64,000 nt of DNA from Paramecium octaurelia (Eukaryota; Ciliophora; Oligohymenophorea; Peniculida; Parameciidae): positions 475,829 to 539,828 of the forward strand of contig CAJJDP010000031.1 in NCBI GenBank assembly GCA_905182995.1. The letters are read 5' to 3'. Positions within the stretch are counted from its first letter, which is position 1; every line of letters begins with the position of its first letter. A model generated the notes under the pieces. That model worked only from the letters and a program-made list of their open reading frames with translations, was not told the DNA's origin and made no database searches. The position numbers and the translations under genes were made by a program. Below are positions 63,036 through 64,000 of this stretch, in pieces.

Positions 63036-64000
63036 ATGATTTTAACTAAATTGAAATCTCTCAACTTCTGGTACATAAACAGAAATTGGACTGTGAAGAA
63101 CTAAATATTAATGGTATCGTTTATAATATGGACAATAATTTTTACAATTCTGATAGTAACGATCTCGCAAACTCAAAATTACATTTAAGATAATCTAAAA
63201 TCAATATCAAACGAAATATTTATAAAGCAAACTTCATAATAGCTTGACAACATCTGGATTTATAAGCAAAGCATGGAAAGAATGTTTTAATTTACTTAAA
63301 GGTAGATTTATTCGACAAGAAGAATATATTAATACTTTGACCTTTTAGAACATAATTCTTAGGAAGACTTACACTTTGAAAATCCTCATATGTGCTTAAA
63401 TAATTAAAAGGAAGTTGATTCTTTCTGTTTTAAATTTTCTACAACTTGTGGAATATTTGGAGTTCCCATGAACGATTAGTTAACATAGGAAGCCGATAGT
63501 ATAATTGCCCTGACATTTATACTAACTTCATTTCGAATTGCTTTAGATCACACAAATTCTGCTCCTCTCTATTATTTTCTTGATAACGAATCACTATTCT
63601 ATTGTATCACCACAGGAATACCATTTCCCACAAGCTTCATACCTAATAAAAGACCTTACTACATTGAGTTTAAATAAAAAACATCAAATGATTCTAGCGT
63701 AGATAATGTGTATTTTGCAAGTCCTTACTAGGTAGTATCAGGCAAGATTAGAATACCTATGATGATCTCCTTAGTTGATTATAAAGATCAAATTGTAGGG
63801 ATGGTTGCTAAAGACATTGATTTTGGATATGCGTCTGTGGCATCGAATTCTAACAAAAATACTACACTTTATGTAATTGATAATGAAGGCAAAATATTTT
63901 ACTCACTTCTTTATAATTAAGTGAATTTATCAGTTTACTACTTCAATGACTCCGAAATCACTGGCTTTAACACAAATGATTTTATATAAATAATGAACAA
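63036..64000 (+). CDS. Cache-domain membrane sensor protein, 3' truncated
   Basis: The first 321 residues are visible without an obvious intron. After a basic N-terminus comes a TM segment (ILMVSFIIWTIIFTILIVTI), then a large extracellular-type region with a double-Cache-like pattern: RPYYIEFKQ, YFASPYQVVSGKIRIPMM and QIVGMVAKDIDFGY. The RPYY, (S)PY and DID elements are the usual dCache marks for extracytoplasmic small-molecule sensing. The output domain lies beyond the window edge, so the type of receptor (kinase, cyclase or channel-linked) is unknown. Confidence 0.7.

Overview
The window reads as ciliate macronuclear DNA, almost certainly Paramecium. TAA and TAG occur in frame inside conserved domains as glutamine, so only TGA is used as a stop. 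Base composition is very AT-rich, genes are tightly packed on both strands (as little as 18 bp between convergent stops), and introns are tiny (about 20-31 nt, mostly GTA...TAG). A standard-code ORF search therefore shatters almost every gene. I rebuilt gene models by eye using TGA-only stops and short GT-AG introns. For each model with a complete start and stop, the spliced length is an exact multiple of three.

Layout. 1-9.4 kb: the end of an FHA/RING-CH ubiquitin-ligase-like gene, a COMM-domain protein, a MAP2K-like kinase and a large cysteine-rich DUF4215 membrane protein. 9.4-12.2 kb: gene-poor, with a decayed WD40-type pseudogene. 12.2-24.6 kb: a probable mitochondrial TPR protein, an ankyrin protein, a NEK kinase, two coiled-coil proteins, a WD40 protein and a small acidic protein. 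25-38.4 kb: a trichocyst matrix protein, a copine, a protist-type mRNA 5'-triphosphatase, a CK1 kinase, a SURF1-like cytochrome-oxidase assembly factor, a ciliate-type two-TM membrane protein, a FYVE-like zinc-finger protein and an uncharacterised gene. 38.5-42.4 kb: XRN1-type 5'-3' exoribonuclease. 42.7-44.8 kb: an inverted paralogue of the 33.5-36 kb membrane protein. 45-54.5 kb: an uncharacterised gene, a CEP164-like WW/coiled-coil protein, small genes, a C2H2 protein and a Rab GTPase. 54.9-64 kb: a TPR protein whose repeats are each encoded by one 102-nt (or 99-nt) exon, a putative voltage-sensor protein, a Q-rich protein and a Cache-domain protein running off the right edge.

Two exact tandem duplications (1,378 bp and 1,360 bp), each separated by a single N at 5176 and 50776, are best explained as contig ends that were not merged. 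They distort the DUF4215 gene and duplicate the 3' end of the CEP164-like gene. Functional themes are signalling kinases, mRNA end metabolism (triphosphatase and XRN1), cilium/basal-body candidates (NEK, CEP164-like, coiled-coil proteins), trichocyst secretion and membrane traffic. No operons, rRNA, tRNA, CRISPR or telomeric repeats were seen.
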